DNA of 48,834 nt, from contig CALXZC010000005.1 in assembly GCA_944393135.1 (NCBI GenBank), positions 1-48,834 of the forward strand, read 5' to 3'. Below the pieces are notes generated by a model. That model saw only the letters and a list, made by a program, of their open reading frames with translations. It made no database searches and was not told the DNA's origin. The position numbers and the translations under genes were made by a program. The first letter of the stretch is position 1. Every line of letters starts with the position of its first letter. Origin of the DNA: an uncultured Clostridia bacterium. GTDB lineage: Bacteria > Bacillota > Clostridia > TANB77 > CAG-508. Shown piece after piece: positions 34,240 through 44,942 of the stretch.

Positions 34240-35010
34240 TTATAGGATTGTCAATATTTCTGGCTCTTTTTCTGTAATTAAAATTGTATTTTCATAGTGT
34301 GCTGCTAAACTTCCATCTTCTGTTATAATTGTCCATCCATCTTCAAGTTCCAATATGTTTGGTTTTCCTTGAATTACCATAGGTTCTATAGCTAATGTCA
34401 TTCCTGGTTCTAGTCTTATTCCCCTACCTGCTTTTCCATAGTTTGGTATTCCTGGATCTTCATGCATTTCTCTTCCTATGCCATGACCTTGAAATTCTCT
34501 TACAACTGAATATCCATTTTTCCTAACGAATTCACCTATTGCATGACATACATCTCCAATTCTATTTCCTGGTTTAGCATATTTTATCCCTTCAAAGAAG
34601 GCCTCTTTTGTAACTTCTACTAATCTTTTTGCATCTTTAGATACATTTCCTATCATAAAAGTTCTTGCTGCATCTCCATTAAATCCGTTTTTTAAAGCTA
34701 CTGTATCTACACTTACAATATCTCCTTCTCTTATCACTCTATGTTTTGAAGGTATTCCATGAATTACTTCATCATTTATTGATATACATATTGATGCTGG
34801 AAATGGAGGGATTCCTCTTATTCCAGATGGATATCCTTTTTCTGCTGGTATTGCCCCTTCTCTTCTTATTATTTTTTCTGCTAAAACATCTACATCCCAA
34901 GTTGTCATCCCTGGTTTTATCTTTTCTTCTAATTCTTTATACATTACTGCAACTACTCTGCAAGCTTCTTTCATATATTCTATTTCTCTTTTAGACTTAA
35001 TCGTTACCAA
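34240..35010 (-). CDS. map: methionine aminopeptidase, type I
   Basis: A 256-residue enzyme that removes the N-terminal Met from nascent proteins. Metal ligands lie in VSVDTVALKNGFNGDAARTF (two Asp), QGHGIGREMHEDPGIPNYG (His), MTLAIEPM (Glu) and TEDGSLAAHYENTILIT (Glu). Length and the absence of a zinc-finger extension fit type Ia. It lies between adk and infA in the ribosomal superoperon. Confidence 0.96.
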   Translation of the reverse strand: MVTIKSKREIEYMKEACRVVAVMYKELEEKIKPGMTTWDVDVLAEKIIRREGAIPAEKGYPSGIRGIPPFPASICISINDEVIHGIPSKHRVIREGDIVSVDTVALKNGFNGDAARTFMIGNVSKDAKRLVEVTKEAFFEGIKYAKPGNRIGDVCHAIGEFVRKNGYSVVREFQGHGIGREMHEDPGIPNYGKAGRGIRLEPGMTLAIEPMVIQGKPNILELEDGWTIITEDGSLAAHYENTILITEKEPEILTIL

Positions 35011-35022
35011 TTCAATCGTCTC

Positions 35023-35691
35023 CTATTTTTCTTCTTTTATAAATTTCAAAACATCTTCAGCAACATCTTTTCCTAATTTATTTATTGATTTACTAACTAC
35101 TGCTGAATATAAATTACCTTTTTCTTCATAGTATTTAACTAATGGACTTGTTTGCTCTATATAACTATTAAATCTTGCTTTTACTGTTTCTTCATTGTCA
35201 TCTTTTCTTTGTATTAATTTAGATCCACATTTATCACATATTCCTTCTTGTTTTGGTGGGTTTAATATTAAGTTGTATACCGCTTTGCATTCTTGGTTTG
35301 AACAAACTCTTCTATTAACTATTCTTTCTATTATTTCCTCTTCTGGTGTTGTTAAGTTTATTACTAAATCAACTTTTTTTCCTTTTTTATCTAATATTAA
35401 GTCTAATTCTTCTGCCTGTTTTACTGTTCTTGGAAATCCATCTAATATTATTCCATCTTCTACATCTTTTTCTTCTAATCTATTTTTTACTAATTCTATT
35501 GTAACATCATCAGGAACTAGATTTCCTTTTGATATATAACTTTCTGCTAATTTTCCTAACTCTGTTCCTTCTTGTATATGTTTTCTAAAAATATCCCCTG
35601 TTGATACTTGTGGTATCATTAAGTTCTTTGTCAAAATCCCTGCTATTGTTCCTTTACCTGTGCCTGGTGCTCCTAACATAATAATTACCAT
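35023..35691 (-). CDS. adk: adenylate kinase with zinc-binding lid
   Basis: A 222-residue enzyme catalysing ATP + AMP = 2 ADP. It has P-loop GAPGTGKGT, AMP-binding STGDIFRKHIQ and DGFPRTVKQAEEL, and a long lid with Cys-x4-Cys ... Cys-x2-Cys (CSNQEC and CDKC), the structural zinc site of Gram-positive long-form adenylate kinases. It is co-transcribed between secY and map. Confidence 0.97.
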   Translation of the reverse strand: MVIIMLGAPGTGKGTIAGILTKNLMIPQVSTGDIFRKHIQEGTELGKLAESYISKGNLVPDDVTIELVKNRLEEKDVEDGIILDGFPRTVKQAEELDLILDKKGKKVDLVINLTTPEEEIIERIVNRRVCSNQECKAVYNLILNPPKQEGICDKCGSKLIQRKDDNEETVKARFNSYIEQTSPLVKYYEEKGNLYSAVVSKSINKLGKDVAEDVLKFIKEEK

Positions 35692-35799
35692 TACTTAAAC
35701 ACTCCTATTCTTTTTAGTTTTAAGATTATAATTAAATAACCTTTATCATATTTACTAATAGTGTAATAAATATGATAAAACTTATTAAAACAAGATTTT

Positions 35800-35832
35800 T
35801 GGGACGTCTTTTTTATAATAAAATCCGTCCCA
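35800..35832 (-). promoter_or_regulatory. hairpin between secY and adk
   Basis: TGGGACG (35800-35806) pairs with CGTCCCA (35826-35832) around a 19-base AT loop, six bases after the secY stop. It may attenuate or process the message between secY and adk; the following T-rich stretch is short. Confidence 0.45.
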
Positions 35833-35837
35833 TATTT

Positions 35838-37157
35838 TTACTCTAAAAATCCCTTGTAATGTCTCATTGCTAATTGAGATTCTAGTTGTTGTATTGTTTC
35901 TAATGCTACACCCACAACGATTAATATTGAAGTACCACCAAATGCAATATTTAAGTTTGTGAATCTTAATAGCATTGGTAATATTGCTATCAATGCTAGG
36001 AAAAATCCTCCAAACCACGTTAGTTTTGATATTATTGATGATAAATAATCTGTCGTTGGTTTTCCTGCTCTTATTCCTGGAATAAATCCACCATTTTTCT
36101 TAATATTATTTGATACTTCTGCTGGATTAAATGTAGCATAAGTATAGAAAAATGTAAATCCTATAATTAATAATAAGTATACAAGAGCATTTGCTATAGA
36201 ATACCCTATTGCTACATTTGATGTTGATGTAGCGATTGAGAAATTATATAGTCCCGCTAAAAATCCTGTTTTTGTTGCTATATCCGGCACAAATATTTGT
36301 ATAATCATAGCTGGAAATGTCATGAAACTACTTGCAAAGATAACTGGCATAACTCCTGCCATGGCAAGTTTTAATGGAATATGAGTACTTTGTGCACCCA
36401 TCATTTTTCTTCCAACTACTCTCTTAGAGTATTGTACAGGTACTCTTCTTTCTGCTTGTTGTACAAATACAACTCCTGCGACTAAGATTATTGCTCCTAT
36501 TATTATTCCTATTGATAATAATAATCCTGTTGTACTAAATGCTCCGTTTCCCATAATTAGTCCCCATAGTGTATTAATTGCACTTGGCAACCTTGAAATA
36601 ATACCTACAAAAATTAATAATGAAATTCCATTTCCTATTCCTCTTGCTGTTATTTGTTCTCCAAGCCACATAAGAATTGCTGTACCTGTAACTAGTCCAG
36701 CTACTACTAATAATCCCGTTAAGAAACTATTATCTACGAAAATTCCAGTTGATTTATAAGATAAATAAATACCTATTCCTTCTACTAATGCAAGTATTAC
36801 TGTAAGTATTTTTGTATATCTGTTTATCTTTCTTCTTCCTTCTTCTCCGCCTTCCTTAGTTAACTTTTCTAATGATGGAATAATCATTGCAAGTAGCTGA
36901 ATTACAATAGAAGCTGTGATATATGGACTAATTGACATTGCAAAAAGAGAAAATCTTGAAAAAGCTCCTCCTGAGATTAGGTCAATTAACCCTGCTATTC
37001 CATTAGTATTACTCATTGCTTCATTTAAAGCTATACTATTTACACCTGGTACTGTTATATAACATCCAAATCTAAAAACTATTATTAAAACTAATGTATA
37101 TAATAATCTTTTTCTAACATCTGGTGTTTTTAATGCATTTTTTATTGTTTTAAACAA
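35838..37157 (-). CDS. secY: protein translocase subunit SecY
   Basis: A 439-residue, ten-helix membrane protein that forms the Sec channel. It begins MFKTIKNALKTPDVRKRLLY, has the plug and signature segments (PYITASIVIQLLAMIIPSLE) and a loop VQQAERRVPVQYSKRVVGRK that contacts the ribosome and SecA. Its ATG follows the rplO stop without a gap, so translation is coupled. One CCGG occurs here, but the in-frame codon is CCG (Pro), not CGG. Confidence 0.97.
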   Translation of the reverse strand: MFKTIKNALKTPDVRKRLLYTLVLIIVFRFGCYITVPGVNSIALNEAMSNTNGIAGLIDLISGGAFSRFSLFAMSISPYITASIVIQLLAMIIPSLEKLTKEGGEEGRRKINRYTKILTVILALVEGIGIYLSYKSTGIFVDNSFLTGLLVVAGLVTGTAILMWLGEQITARGIGNGISLLIFVGIISRLPSAINTLWGLIMGNGAFSTTGLLLSIGIIIGAIILVAGVVFVQQAERRVPVQYSKRVVGRKMMGAQSTHIPLKLAMAGVMPVIFASSFMTFPAMIIQIFVPDIATKTGFLAGLYNFSIATSTSNVAIGYSIANALVYLLLIIGFTFFYTYATFNPAEVSNNIKKNGGFIPGIRAGKPTTDYLSSIISKLTWFGGFFLALIAILPMLLRFTNLNIAFGGTSILIVVGVALETIQQLESQLAMRHYKGFLE

Positions 37158-37592
37158 CTATATCACCTCAGCCTTTCCGCCTAAAGCTTCGATTTCTTCT
37201 TTTGCTTTTGCTGTAAATCTCTTTGCTTTAATATTTATTTTTTTCTCTAATTTTCCTGTTGCTAAAACAACAATACCATCATTGATTTTTCCAATAATTC
37301 CTTCATCTAATAAACTTTCAGCAGTAACATCTGTATTCTTTACTTTGTTTAACATTTTTAAAGTTACTTCTGTATAAGTTTTTCTATGAATATTATTAAA
37401 TCCTCTTTTTGGTAATCTTCTAAATAATGGAGTTTGACCACCTTCGAATCCACGTCTTACTCCTCCGCCGCTTCTAGATTTTTGTCCTTTTTGTCCTCTC
37501 GCTGATGTTTTTCCATTTCCTGAACCTATACCACGACCTACTCTATTTCTTTTTACTTTCTTAACAGCTGGCTTTAATTCGTCTATTTTCAT
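37158..37592 (-). CDS. rplO: 50S ribosomal protein L15
   Basis: A 144-residue L15 with [40 protein letters not shown] and the C-terminal [20 protein letters not shown]. It sits directly upstream of secY. Its upstream neighbour is rpsE; no rpmD lies between. Confidence 0.98.
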   Translation of the reverse strand: MKIDELKPAVKKVKRNRVGRGIGSGNGKTSARGQKGQKSRSGGGVRRGFEGGQTPLFRRLPKRGFNNIHRKTYTEVTLKMLNKVKNTDVTAESLLDEGIIGKINDGIVVLATGKLEKKINIKAKRFTAKAKEEIEALGGKAEVI

Positions 37593-37645
37593 TTATGCCT
37601 TGCACCTCCTTCTTTAAATTAGCAAGGAATTTTATATTCCTTAAA

Positions 37646-38131
37646 TTATAAAATTTCTTCTACTTTTTTACCTCTCTTTTTAGCTACTTGTTCGATTGTC
37701 ATCATTGATTTTAAACCTTCTAATGTAGCATAAACAACGTTTCTTGGATTGTTTGTTCCAATAACTTTTGTTCTAATATTTCTATATCCTGCTAATTCTA
37801 GAACTGGTCTTACACTTCCTCCAGCTATAAGTCCAGTACCTAATTCAGCTGGTTTTAGTAAAACTTTTGCACTTCCAAAAGTTCCTATATATTCATGTGG
37901 TACTGTTGTTTCAACAATAGGTACAGTAACTAAGTTTTTCTTAGCTTCTTGTATAGCTTTCTTTATTGCATCTGGAACTTCTGCTGCTTTACCATTTCCA
38001 ACACCTACATGTCCATTTTCGTCACCAACAACTACAACTGCACTAAATCTAAAAGTTCTACCACCTTTTACAACTTTAGCTACTCTGTTAATTGCAACAA
38101 CCTTTTCTTTTAATTCATTTTTTTCTTCCAT
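37646..38131 (-). CDS. rpsE: 30S ribosomal protein S5
   Basis: A 161-residue S5 with [40 protein letters not shown] and the C-terminal [20 protein letters not shown]. It takes part in decoding fidelity. The gap to rplO is only 53 bases and contains no gene. Confidence 0.98.
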   Translation of the reverse strand: MEEKNELKEKVVAINRVAKVVKGGRTFRFSAVVVVGDENGHVGVGNGKAAEVPDAIKKAIQEAKKNLVTVPIVETTVPHEYIGTFGSAKVLLKPAELGTGLIAGGSVRPVLELAGYRNIRTKVIGTNNPRNVVYATLEGLKSMMTIEQVAKKRGKKVEEIL

Positions 38132-38295
38132 AGGTTTTAGTTTACCCTCCTTCTTGATAATCTCATTATATCCTTATATTAAATTAATTACAATATTTTT
38201 AATTAATTATTTAAAATTTAAGAATTAAAATTTTTCTTATAATTTTATATAATCTATTCTAATATCTGTAGCTTATTTTGCGTATAACAGAATAC

Positions 38296-38655
38296 TTAGA
38301 ATTTCAAGCCACCTTCTCTTGCTGCTTCTGCTAATTCTTTTACTACACCATGATATATATATCCACCACGATCAAATACAACTGTTTCTATTTTTTTATC
38401 AGCTGCTTTCTTAGCAATAATTGTTCCTAATTCTTTAGCTGCTTCTTTGTTTGCATGTTTATTTTTCACATTTTTATCTAATGTAGAAGCTGATACTAAA
38501 GTGTTTCCAGCAATATCATCAATTATTTGTACATATAAGTTTGTATTACTTCTATATACGCATAATCTTGGTCTCTCTGCTGTTCCAGATATTTTTCTTC
38601 TTACTCTTAAATGTCTTCTTGCTCTTTCCATTTTTCTATCTGTTTTTTTAACCAT
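38296..38655 (-). CDS. rplR: 50S ribosomal protein L18
   Basis: A 119-residue L18 with [20 protein letters not shown] and [20 protein letters not shown]. It binds 5S rRNA. A 164-base, very AT-rich gap separates it from rpsE; I see no ORF in that gap. Confidence 0.98.
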   Translation of the reverse strand: MVKKTDRKMERARRHLRVRRKISGTAERPRLCVYRSNTNLYVQIIDDIAGNTLVSASTLDKNVKNKHANKEAAKELGTIIAKKAADKKIETVVFDRGGYIYHGVVKELAEAAREGGLKF

Positions 38656-38702
38656 CTTTATTACTCCTTTCTTCGTAATATTTATTTAGAAATTTTTATC
38701 TT

Positions 38703-39239
38703 TTATTTACCTGTTTTTCCTTCTTTACGTCTAATAACTTCATCAGCATATTTAATACCTTTTCCTCTATATACTTCTGGTGGTCTCTTAGTTCTGATTT
38801 CAGCAGCTGTTTGACCAACTAATTCTTTATCTATTCCTTTTACTATAATTGTATTAGGATTTGGAACATCAAAAGTAATTCCTTGAGGTGCTTCAAATAT
38901 TACTGGATGTGAGTATCCTAAAGTCATGTTTAGGTTATTTCCTTGTTTTTGAACTCTATAACCAACTCCATTAATTTGTAGTTCTTTACTATATTCATGA
39001 ACTACACCTACTATCATATTGTTTATTAAAGTTCTTGTTAATCCGTGTAAACTTCTATTTGATGGTTCATCATCTATTCTTGTGACTTTAATTGTATTTC
39101 CTTCCATTTCTAAAGAAATATTGTTATGTATTTCTCTTTCCAATGTCCCTTTTGGTCCTTTTACAGTAATGTGTTTTCCATCAATTTTAACTTCAACACC
39201 ATCTGGTACTGTAATAGGTTTATTTCCTATTCTTGACAT
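38703..39239 (-). CDS. rplF: 50S ribosomal protein L6
   Basis: A 178-residue L6 with MSRIGNKPITVPDGVEVKI, the LHGLTRTLINNMIVGV helix, GVGYRVQKQGN and the C-terminal RTKRPPEVYRGKGIKYADEV. It lies near the GTPase centre of the 50S subunit, between rpsH and rplR. Confidence 0.98.
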   Translation of the reverse strand: MSRIGNKPITVPDGVEVKIDGKHITVKGPKGTLEREIHNNISLEMEGNTIKVTRIDDEPSNRSLHGLTRTLINNMIVGVVHEYSKELQINGVGYRVQKQGNNLNMTLGYSHPVIFEAPQGITFDVPNPNTIIVKGIDKELVGQTAAEIRTKRPPEVYRGKGIKYADEVIRRKEGKTGK

Positions 39240-39282
39240 TTTAGGTTTTCCCTCCTTTTATATAATATTTTCTGAATTTGTT

Positions 39283-39681
39283 CTACCAAACATATGCTAG
39301 TACTTCTCCACCAATTCCTAATTCTCTTGCTTCTTTGTCTGTTTTTAATCCCTTTGATGTTGAGATTATAGCAATTCCTAATCCATTAAGTACTCTTGGT
39401 AATTCGTCTCTAGTTGCATATACTCTTAGTCCTGGTTTACTAATTCTTTTTAATCCATCTATTACTCTTGTTCCTTTTTCATCATATTTAAGAGTAATTC
39501 TTATGATACCTTGTGTACCATCTTTTATTTCTTCATAAGATTTTATATATCCTTCTTTAAACAATATTTCAGCTATTCCTAATTTCATGTTTGATGCTGG
39601 AATATCAACTGTTTTATGTTTTGAACTATTTGCATTTCTTATTCTTGTTAACATATCTGCTATTGGATCTGTAATGTTCAT
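39283..39681 (-). CDS. rpsH: 30S ribosomal protein S8
   Basis: A 132-residue S8 with [20 protein letters not shown] and the C-terminal [20 protein letters not shown]. It is a primary 16S rRNA binder and, in some bacteria, the repressor of the spc operon. Length and position are normal. Confidence 0.98.
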   Translation of the reverse strand: MNITDPIADMLTRIRNANSSKHKTVDIPASNMKLGIAEILFKEGYIKSYEEIKDGTQGIIRITLKYDEKGTRVIDGLKRISKPGLRVYATRDELPRVLNGLGIAIISTSKGLKTDKEARELGIGGEVLAYVW

Positions 39682-39713
39682 TAATTACTTACCTCCTTTT
39701 CTTTATTTAAATT

Positions 39714-39899
39714 TTACCAGCTTGATTTTTTAACTCCTGGTATTTCTCCTTTATGAGCTAATTCTCTAAAACAAATACGACATATTCCATATTTTCTTAT
39801 ATATCCATGTGGTCTACCACATAATTTACATCTATTATATTCTCTAGTTGTATATTTTTGTGGTCTGGCTTGTTTTATTTTCATTGATTTTTTAGCCAT
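39714..39899 (-). CDS. rpsN: 30S ribosomal protein S14, zinc type
   Basis: A 61-residue S14 of the zinc-binding (type Z) form, with [20 protein letters not shown] as the four-Cys site. The first residues are [20 protein letters not shown]. It lies between rplE and rpsH. Confidence 0.98.
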   Translation of the reverse strand: MAKKSMKIKQARPQKYTTREYNRCKLCGRPHGYIRKYGICRICFRELAHKGEIPGVKKSSW

Positions 39900-39945
39900 A
39901 GTTTTACTCCTTTCCTTTGACTAATTCAGTATTTTTAAACTTCTA

Positions 39946-40497
39946 TTATTTTGATTTCTTTGTTTTAAAAGGCATTCCTAGAAGTGTTAATAATTCTTTA
40001 GCTTCTTCGTCTGTTTCAGCTGTTGTTACAAATATAACATCCATTCCTCTTATTTTGTCTACTTTATCATATTCGATTTCTGGGAATATTAATTGTTCTT
40101 TAATTCCCATTGAGTAATTTCCTCTTCCATCAAAAGAATGCTCTGAAACTCCTCTGAAGTCTCTTACTCTAGGAAGTGCTACATTGAATAATTTATATAC
40201 AAAGTCATACATTTTATCTCTTCTTAGTGTTACTTTACATCCAATGTTAACTCCTTCTCTTAATTTAAATGCTGCGATTGATTTTTTAGCCTTTGTTATT
40301 ACTGGTTTTTGACCTGTAATTTGAGTCAAATCTTTAATTGCATTTTCTAACGCTTTAGGATTTTCTTTTAAATCTCCTAATCCAATATTTATTACTATTT
40401 TATCTAGTTTTGGAACTTGCATAACTGATTTATATTCGAACTTTTTCATTAATGCTGGAATTACTTCTTTTTCATATTGTTCTCTTAATTTTTCCAT
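39946..40497 (-). CDS. rplE: 50S ribosomal protein L5
   Basis: A 183-residue L5 with [40 protein letters not shown] and DRKMYDF-like [20 protein letters not shown]. It binds 5S rRNA and contacts the P-site tRNA. It lies between rplX and rpsN. Confidence 0.98.
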   Translation of the reverse strand: MEKLREQYEKEVIPALMKKFEYKSVMQVPKLDKIVINIGLGDLKENPKALENAIKDLTQITGQKPVITKAKKSIAAFKLREGVNIGCKVTLRRDKMYDFVYKLFNVALPRVRDFRGVSEHSFDGRGNYSMGIKEQLIFPEIEYDKVDKIRGMDVIFVTTAETDEEAKELLTLLGMPFKTKKSK

Positions 40498-40516
40498 TAC
40501 GCAAAAATCCTCCTTT

Positions 40517-40825
40517 CTATTTTAATTTTGCTCCACATTTCTTACAAATACGAATTTTTTTATCTTTTTCCATACCATATCCAACTTTTGTTGTTTTTCC
40601 ACATTTAGGACATACAACATTTACTTTTGAACTTGGTATACTACACTCTACTGGTATTATTCCACTTTCGTCTCCTTGGCGTTTTGCTTTTACATGTTTT
40701 TTTCTTACATTTACGCCTTTAACAACAACTTTTCCTTCTTTAGGTAGAACTTCTAGAACTTCTCCTTTTTTTCCTTTATCATTTCCTGATAAAACTTCTA
40801 CGTTGTCTCCTTTTTTTATTTTCAT
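40517..40825 (-). CDS. rplX: 50S ribosomal protein L24
   Basis: A 102-residue L24 with the KOW motif [20 protein letters not shown] and the C-terminal [20 protein letters not shown], which carries a Cys4 (two CxxC) zinc-type knuckle. It initiates 50S assembly. Confidence 0.98.
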   Translation of the reverse strand: MKIKKGDNVEVLSGNDKGKKGEVLEVLPKEGKVVVKGVNVRKKHVKAKRQGDESGIIPVECSIPSSKVNVVCPKCGKTTKVGYGMEKDKKIRICKKCGAKLK

Positions 40826-40899
40826 TTAGAGTTTTCCTCCTTTTCTTTGAATTTTTTCTTCTATTCTTTTTATTAATCAATATTTTTACAATATTTTAA

Positions 40900-41268
40900 T
40901 TAAAGAACTTCTGGGGCTAATGAAAGAATTTTCATATAGTCCTTTTCTCTTAACTCTCTTGCAACTGGACCAAAGATACGTGTTCCTCTTGGTGTTCCGT
41001 CCTCTTTGATTATTACTGCTGCATTTTCATCAAATTTTATATATGAACCATCTGCTCTTCTTAAACCGCTTTTAGATCTAACTATAACAGCTTTTACAAC
41101 ATCACCTTTTTTAACAACTCCTCCTGGTGTTGCTGATTTAACAGAAGCAACTATTACATCACCTATATTAGATGTTTTTCTATATGAACCACCTAAACAT
41201 CTGATGCACATAAGCTCTCTTGCACCTGTATTATCTGCTACTTTTAATCTTGTTTGTTGTTGTATCAT
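40900..41268 (-). CDS. rplN: 50S ribosomal protein L14
   Basis: A 122-residue L14 starting [20 protein letters not shown], with the conserved [20 protein letters not shown] and the end [13 protein letters not shown]. It bridges the subunits near the A-site side. Confidence 0.98.
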   Translation of the reverse strand: MIQQQTRLKVADNTGARELMCIRCLGGSYRKTSNIGDVIVASVKSATPGGVVKKGDVVKAVIVRSKSGLRRADGSYIKFDENAAVIIKEDGTPRGTRIFGPVARELREKDYMKILSLAPEVL

Positions 41269-41285
41269 TTATGGTTCCTCCTTTC

Positions 41286-41549
41286 TTATTTTAGAATTGC
41301 TTTTTCTACAACTTCAACTACTCTCCATCTTTTATCTTTAGAAAGTGGTCTTGTTTCCATTACTTTTACTTTATCTCCTATTTGGCAAGTATTTTCTTCA
41401 TCATGTGCTTTTAATTTATAAGTTCTTTTAACTGTTTTACCATATTTTTTATGACTTACACTTGTCTCAACAGCTACTACAACTGTTTTGTCCATTTTGT
41501 TTGATACTACAGTTCCTATCATAACTTTACGAAGATTTCTTTCCTCCAT
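41286..41549 (-). CDS. rpsQ: 30S ribosomal protein S17
   Basis: An 87-residue S17 with [20 protein letters not shown] and [20 protein letters not shown], then [20 protein letters not shown]. It lies between rpmC and rplN. Confidence 0.98.
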   Translation of the reverse strand: MEERNLRKVMIGTVVSNKMDKTVVVAVETSVSHKKYGKTVKRTYKLKAHDEENTCQIGDKVKVMETRPLSKDKRWRVVEVVEKAILK

Positions 41550-41594
41550 TTAGATTTCTCCTTTCATTAATATCAAGGAATTTTATTTCCTTAC

Positions 41595-41804
41595 TTATGC
41601 TTTTTTACTGTCAGCTATTTTTCTTTCTGTTAATACAGTATTTATTTTAGCTATATCTCTTTTAACTTCTTTTATTTTCATTGGATTATCTAATCCATTT
41701 GTAGCTAAACTAAATTTTAATTTAAATAATTCTGTTTTTAGTTCACCTAATTCTTTTTCTAAATCTGGTGAAGACATTTCTCTTATTTTATTTATCTTCA
41801 TCAT
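41595..41804 (-). CDS. rpmC: 50S ribosomal protein L29
   Basis: A 69-residue two-helix L29: [20 protein letters not shown], then [21 protein letters not shown] take the ATG at 41804; a GTG two codons earlier and an ATG one codon later are alternatives. The start overlaps the end of rplP, so translation is coupled. It sits at the peptide exit, where SRP and trigger factor dock. Confidence 0.93.
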   Translation of the reverse strand: MMKINKIREMSSPDLEKELGELKTELFKLKFSLATNGLDNPMKIKEVKRDIAKINTVLTERKIADSKKA

Positions 41805-42231
41805 TTTCACCTACCTTTTCAGTTTCTCTTGTTACAAATTTTGTTCTATTAGGTAGTTTGTTCATTGCTAAACGTAGAGCCTCTCTTGCTGTTTCTTCTG
41901 GTACACCAGCAATTTCAAACATTACTCTTCCTGGTTTTACAACAGCTACCCAACGCTCTGGAGCTCCTTTACCTTTACCCATACGAGTACCAATAGGTTT
42001 TGCAGTTAGTGGTTTATCTGGGAATATTTTTATCCAAACTTTACCACCTCTTTTTATATAACGAGTCATAGCAATTCTGGCTGCTTCTATTTGATTTCCT
42101 GTAACTAAAGCTCCTGTTACAGCTTGAATTCCATATTCTCCATCTGTAACTCTATTCCCTCTTGTTGCTTTTCCTCTCATTCTACCTTTTTGCATTTTTC
42201 TATGTTTTGTTCTTTTTGGCATTAATGGCAT
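41788..42231 (-). CDS. rplP: 50S ribosomal protein L16
   Basis: A 147-residue L16: [40 protein letters not shown] and [17 protein letters not shown]. The ATG overlaps the rpsC stop by one base (TAATG). A second Met at position 4 is another possible start. It shapes the A-site tRNA pocket. Confidence 0.97.
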   Translation of the reverse strand: MPLMPKRTKHRKMQKGRMRGKATRGNRVTDGEYGIQAVTGALVTGNQIEAARIAMTRYIKRGGKVWIKIFPDKPLTAKPIGTRMGKGKGAPERWVAVVKPGRVMFEIAGVPEETAREALRLAMNKLPNRTKFVTRETEKVGENDEDK

Positions 42232-42887
42232 TATTTGTCTCCTCCTTCCACTTGTCTTTTTGGAAGAATTTCTCCTTTATATATCCAAACTTTTACACCG
42301 ATTTTTCCATATGTTGTATCTGCTTCTGCAAATCCATAATCTATGTCAGCTCTTAAAGTTTGTAGTGGTATATTTCCTTCTTTATAGAATTCTGTTCTAG
42401 CCATGTCTGCACCACCTAATCTTCCAGATACAGCTGTTTTTATTCCTAGAGCTCCTGCTTTAACAGATTTTTGCATACATTGTTTCATGGCACGTCTGAA
42501 TGAAATTCTTCTTTCTAGTTGACCAGCAATATTTTCTGCAACTAATTGTGCATCTGTATCAACATTTTCTACACCTACTATATTTAGGTTAACATCTTTT
42601 TCTATTAGCTTTTTAAGTTCTTCTTTAACGCTTTCTACTCCTGCTCCACCTTTTCCTATAACGATACCAGGTTTTGCAACATATAAATTAACTTTTATTG
42701 CTTTTGCTGTTCTTTCTATTTCTATTTTAGAAATTCCAGCAAGATATAATTTTTTCTTTAAAAATTTACGAATTTTTTGATCTTCTACTAGATAATCTGC
42801 AAAATTTCTAGAATCTGCATACCATTTAGAATTCCAATCTCTAATAACTCCTATTCTAAATCCTGTTGGATCTACTTTTTGTCCCAT
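42231..42887 (-). CDS. rpsC: 30S ribosomal protein S3
   Basis: A 218-residue S3 with [20 protein letters not shown], the KH-domain motif [20 protein letters not shown] and the C-terminal [20 protein letters not shown]. It lines the mRNA entry channel. It lies between rplV and rplP. Confidence 0.98.
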   Translation of the reverse strand: MGQKVDPTGFRIGVIRDWNSKWYADSRNFADYLVEDQKIRKFLKKKLYLAGISKIEIERTAKAIKVNLYVAKPGIVIGKGGAGVESVKEELKKLIEKDVNLNIVGVENVDTDAQLVAENIAGQLERRISFRRAMKQCMQKSVKAGALGIKTAVSGRLGGADMARTEFYKEGNIPLQTLRADIDYGFAEADTTYGKIGVKVWIYKGEILPKRQVEGGDK

Positions 42888-42894
42888 ATCTCTT

Positions 42895-43260
42895 TTAAGC
42901 CTCCTTTTCTTTTAATACTATTGTTATATGACTTGTTCTTTTTCTAATTCTCACTGCTGAACCTTTTGCAGCTGGTCTTATTCTTTTTAAAGTTGGACCT
43001 TGGTTAGCATATATTTCAGCAACATATAAATTTTCATGTCTCATTTCATGATTATTTTCAGCATTTGCGATTGCTGATTTTAATAATTTCTCTATGATTT
43101 CTGATGATGCTTTTGGTGTAAATTTTACAATAGCTAAAGCTTCATCAACATCTTTTCCTCTAATTAAATCTGCTACAATTTTGACTTTTCTGCTTGAAAT
43201 TCTAGCATATTTTAGAGTTGCTCTTGCTTCATTTTTTACAACTGTTTCTTGCTCTTGCAC
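42895..43260 (-). CDS. rplV: 50S ribosomal protein L22
   Basis: A 121-residue L22 with [20 protein letters not shown] and the tunnel-loop region [20 protein letters not shown]. Its beta hairpin reaches into the exit tunnel. The N-terminal ten residues are somewhat longer than usual. It lies between rpsS and rpsC. Confidence 0.98.
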   Translation of the reverse strand: MQEQETVVKNEARATLKYARISSRKVKIVADLIRGKDVDEALAIVKFTPKASSEIIEKLLKSAIANAENNHEMRHENLYVAEIYANQGPTLKRIRPAAKGSAVRIRKRTSHITIVLKEKEA

Positions 43261-43323
43261 TTTTATTTCCCTCCTTAACTAATAATAAGTGTAAGTAATC
43301 TCACTTCTTCTTACAGCTAATTT

Positions 43324-43605
43324 TTATTTACCTACTTTAGTTGTTTTATCTCCTGCATGACCTTTGAATGTTCTTGTAGGAGCAAATTCACCTAATTTAT
43401 GACCTATCATTTCTTCAGCTATATAAACTGGAACATGCTTTCTTCCATCATGTACAGCTATTGTATGACCCACCATTTGTGGATATATTGTTGAAGCTCT
43501 TGACCAAGTTTTTAATACTTCTTTTTCACCAGTTTGGTTCATAGCTTCTATTCTTTTTAATAATCTTTCTTCTACAAATGGTTTTTTCTTGCTTGATCTT
43601 GACAT
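43324..43605 (-). CDS. rpsS: 30S ribosomal protein S19
   Basis: A 93-residue S19 with [40 protein letters not shown] and [19 protein letters not shown]. It is in the 30S head and pairs with S13. Confidence 0.98.
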   Translation of the reverse strand: MSRSSKKKPFVEERLLKRIEAMNQTGEKEVLKTWSRASTIYPQMVGHTIAVHDGRKHVPVYIAEEMIGHKLGEFAPTRTFKGHAGDKTTKVGK

Positions 43606-43702
43606 TTAAAATGTCCTCCTTTCCAGAGTTTTATTTTTATTCCTTTTCCTTGTTTCAAGGAAGTCAAAAAACAAATTTTAATTGTTTTTTGACTATGCTA
43701 CT

Positions 43703-44536
43703 TTATTTGCTGTTTCTTCTCTTAACAATAAATTTATTTGATAATTTATTTTTATTTCTTGTTTTATATCCAAGAGCTGGTTTACCCCAAGGAGTAAGTG
43801 GACCTGGATGTCCTACTGGTGCTTTTCCATCTCCACCACCATGTGGGTGATCTACTGGGTTCATTACAGAACCTCTAACTGTTGGTCTAATTCCCATATG
43901 TCTCTTTCTTCCAGCTTTTCCTAGTTTTATATTTTCATGTTCACTATTTCCAACTACACCTATAGTTGCTCTACATCTAACAAGAATTAATCTCATTTCT
44001 CCTGATGGTAATCTTACATGAGCATATTTTCCTTCTTTAGCCATTAATTGAGCACTTTGTCCTGCTGCTTTAACTAATTTTCCACCTTGTCCTGGATTTA
44101 ATTCTATATTATGGATTAGAGTACCAACTGGTATACTACTAATTGGCATACAGTTACCTGGTTTTATATCAACATTTTCTCCAGATATAACTTTATCTCC
44201 GTCTGTTAGTCCTTGTGGGGCTATTATATATGCTTTTTCTCCATCTTCGTATTGAATTAATGCTATATTACTACTACGGTTTGGATCATATTCGATACCA
44301 ATTATAGTTGCTTCCATGTTATCTTTTAATCTTTTAAAGTCTATAATTCTATATTTTTGTCTATTTCCACCACCTTGATGTCTTACTGTAATTCTTCCAT
44401 ATGAGTTTCTACCTGAATTCTTTTTCTTTTTAGCAAGTAATGATTTTTCAGGTGTTTTCTTTGTTACTTCTGCAAAGTCTGATGATGTCATATTTCTTCT
44501 TGATGGTGTATATGGTTTATAATGTTTTACTGCCAT
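43703..44536 (-). CDS. rplB: 50S ribosomal protein L2
   Basis: A 277-residue L2 with [40 protein letters not shown] and the peptidyl-transferase-proximal [20 protein letters not shown]. It is needed for peptide-bond formation and subunit association. It lies between rplW and rpsS. Confidence 0.99.
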   Translation of the reverse strand: MAVKHYKPYTPSRRNMTSSDFAEVTKKTPEKSLLAKKKKNSGRNSYGRITVRHQGGGNRQKYRIIDFKRLKDNMEATIIGIEYDPNRSSNIALIQYEDGEKAYIIAPQGLTDGDKVISGENVDIKPGNCMPISSIPVGTLIHNIELNPGQGGKLVKAAGQSAQLMAKEGKYAHVRLPSGEMRLILVRCRATIGVVGNSEHENIKLGKAGRKRHMGIRPTVRGSVMNPVDHPHGGGDGKAPVGHPGPLTPWGKPALGYKTRNKNKLSNKFIVKRRNSK

Positions 44537-44594
44537 TTTATTTCTCTCCTTTATTATTTATTTTCCTGGTTTTTTCCAGATAGTTTTTTTCGAG

Positions 44595-44942
44595 CTATGC
44601 TCCCATAAATTCTTCGATTGAATCTTTATATTTCTTTGTTACTTTTACAGATTTTCCACCTTTTGTCAAATATGATTTTTCTTCAGGGTTTGTATCTATT
44701 GTAACTATTGCTTTTTTCCAATCTGATGTTTTTCCTGTATGGTAACCTACTCTTTTTTTCTTGCCACCTACAGTCATTGTATTTACTCTTAATACTTTTA
44801 CTTCAAAAAGTTTTTCAACAGCTTTTGCTATTTCAACTTTTGTTGCTTTTTTATTTACTTTGAAAGTGTATTTACCTTGTTGTAATTCATCATTACTTTT
44901 TTCTGTTACAACTGGTGCTATTATTATTTCTTCTGGTAACAT
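44595..44942 (-). CDS. rplW: 50S ribosomal protein L23
   Basis: A 115-residue L23: PEEIIIAPVVTEKSNDELQQ, FKVNKKATKVEIAKAVEKLF and VNTMTVGGKKKRVGYHTGK. It is slightly longer than the usual 95-100 because of a C-terminal Lys-rich tail. The start overlaps the end of rplD by one base. It is a docking site at the tunnel exit. Confidence 0.97.
   Translation of the reverse strand: MLPEEIIIAPVVTEKSNDELQQGKYTFKVNKKATKVEIAKAVEKLFEVKVLRVNTMTVGGKKKRVGYHTGKTSDWKKAIVTIDTNPEEKSYLTKGGKSVKVTKKYKDSIEEFMGA

Noticed and set aside
35785..36018. A 77-residue ORF at the end of secY
   Set aside because: It is an out-of-frame shadow overlapping secY and the hairpin after it.
36282..36290. CCGG in secY as a possible sixth in-frame CGG
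   Set aside because: The reading frame gives CCG GAT (Pro-Asp); CGG is out of frame and secY is intact.
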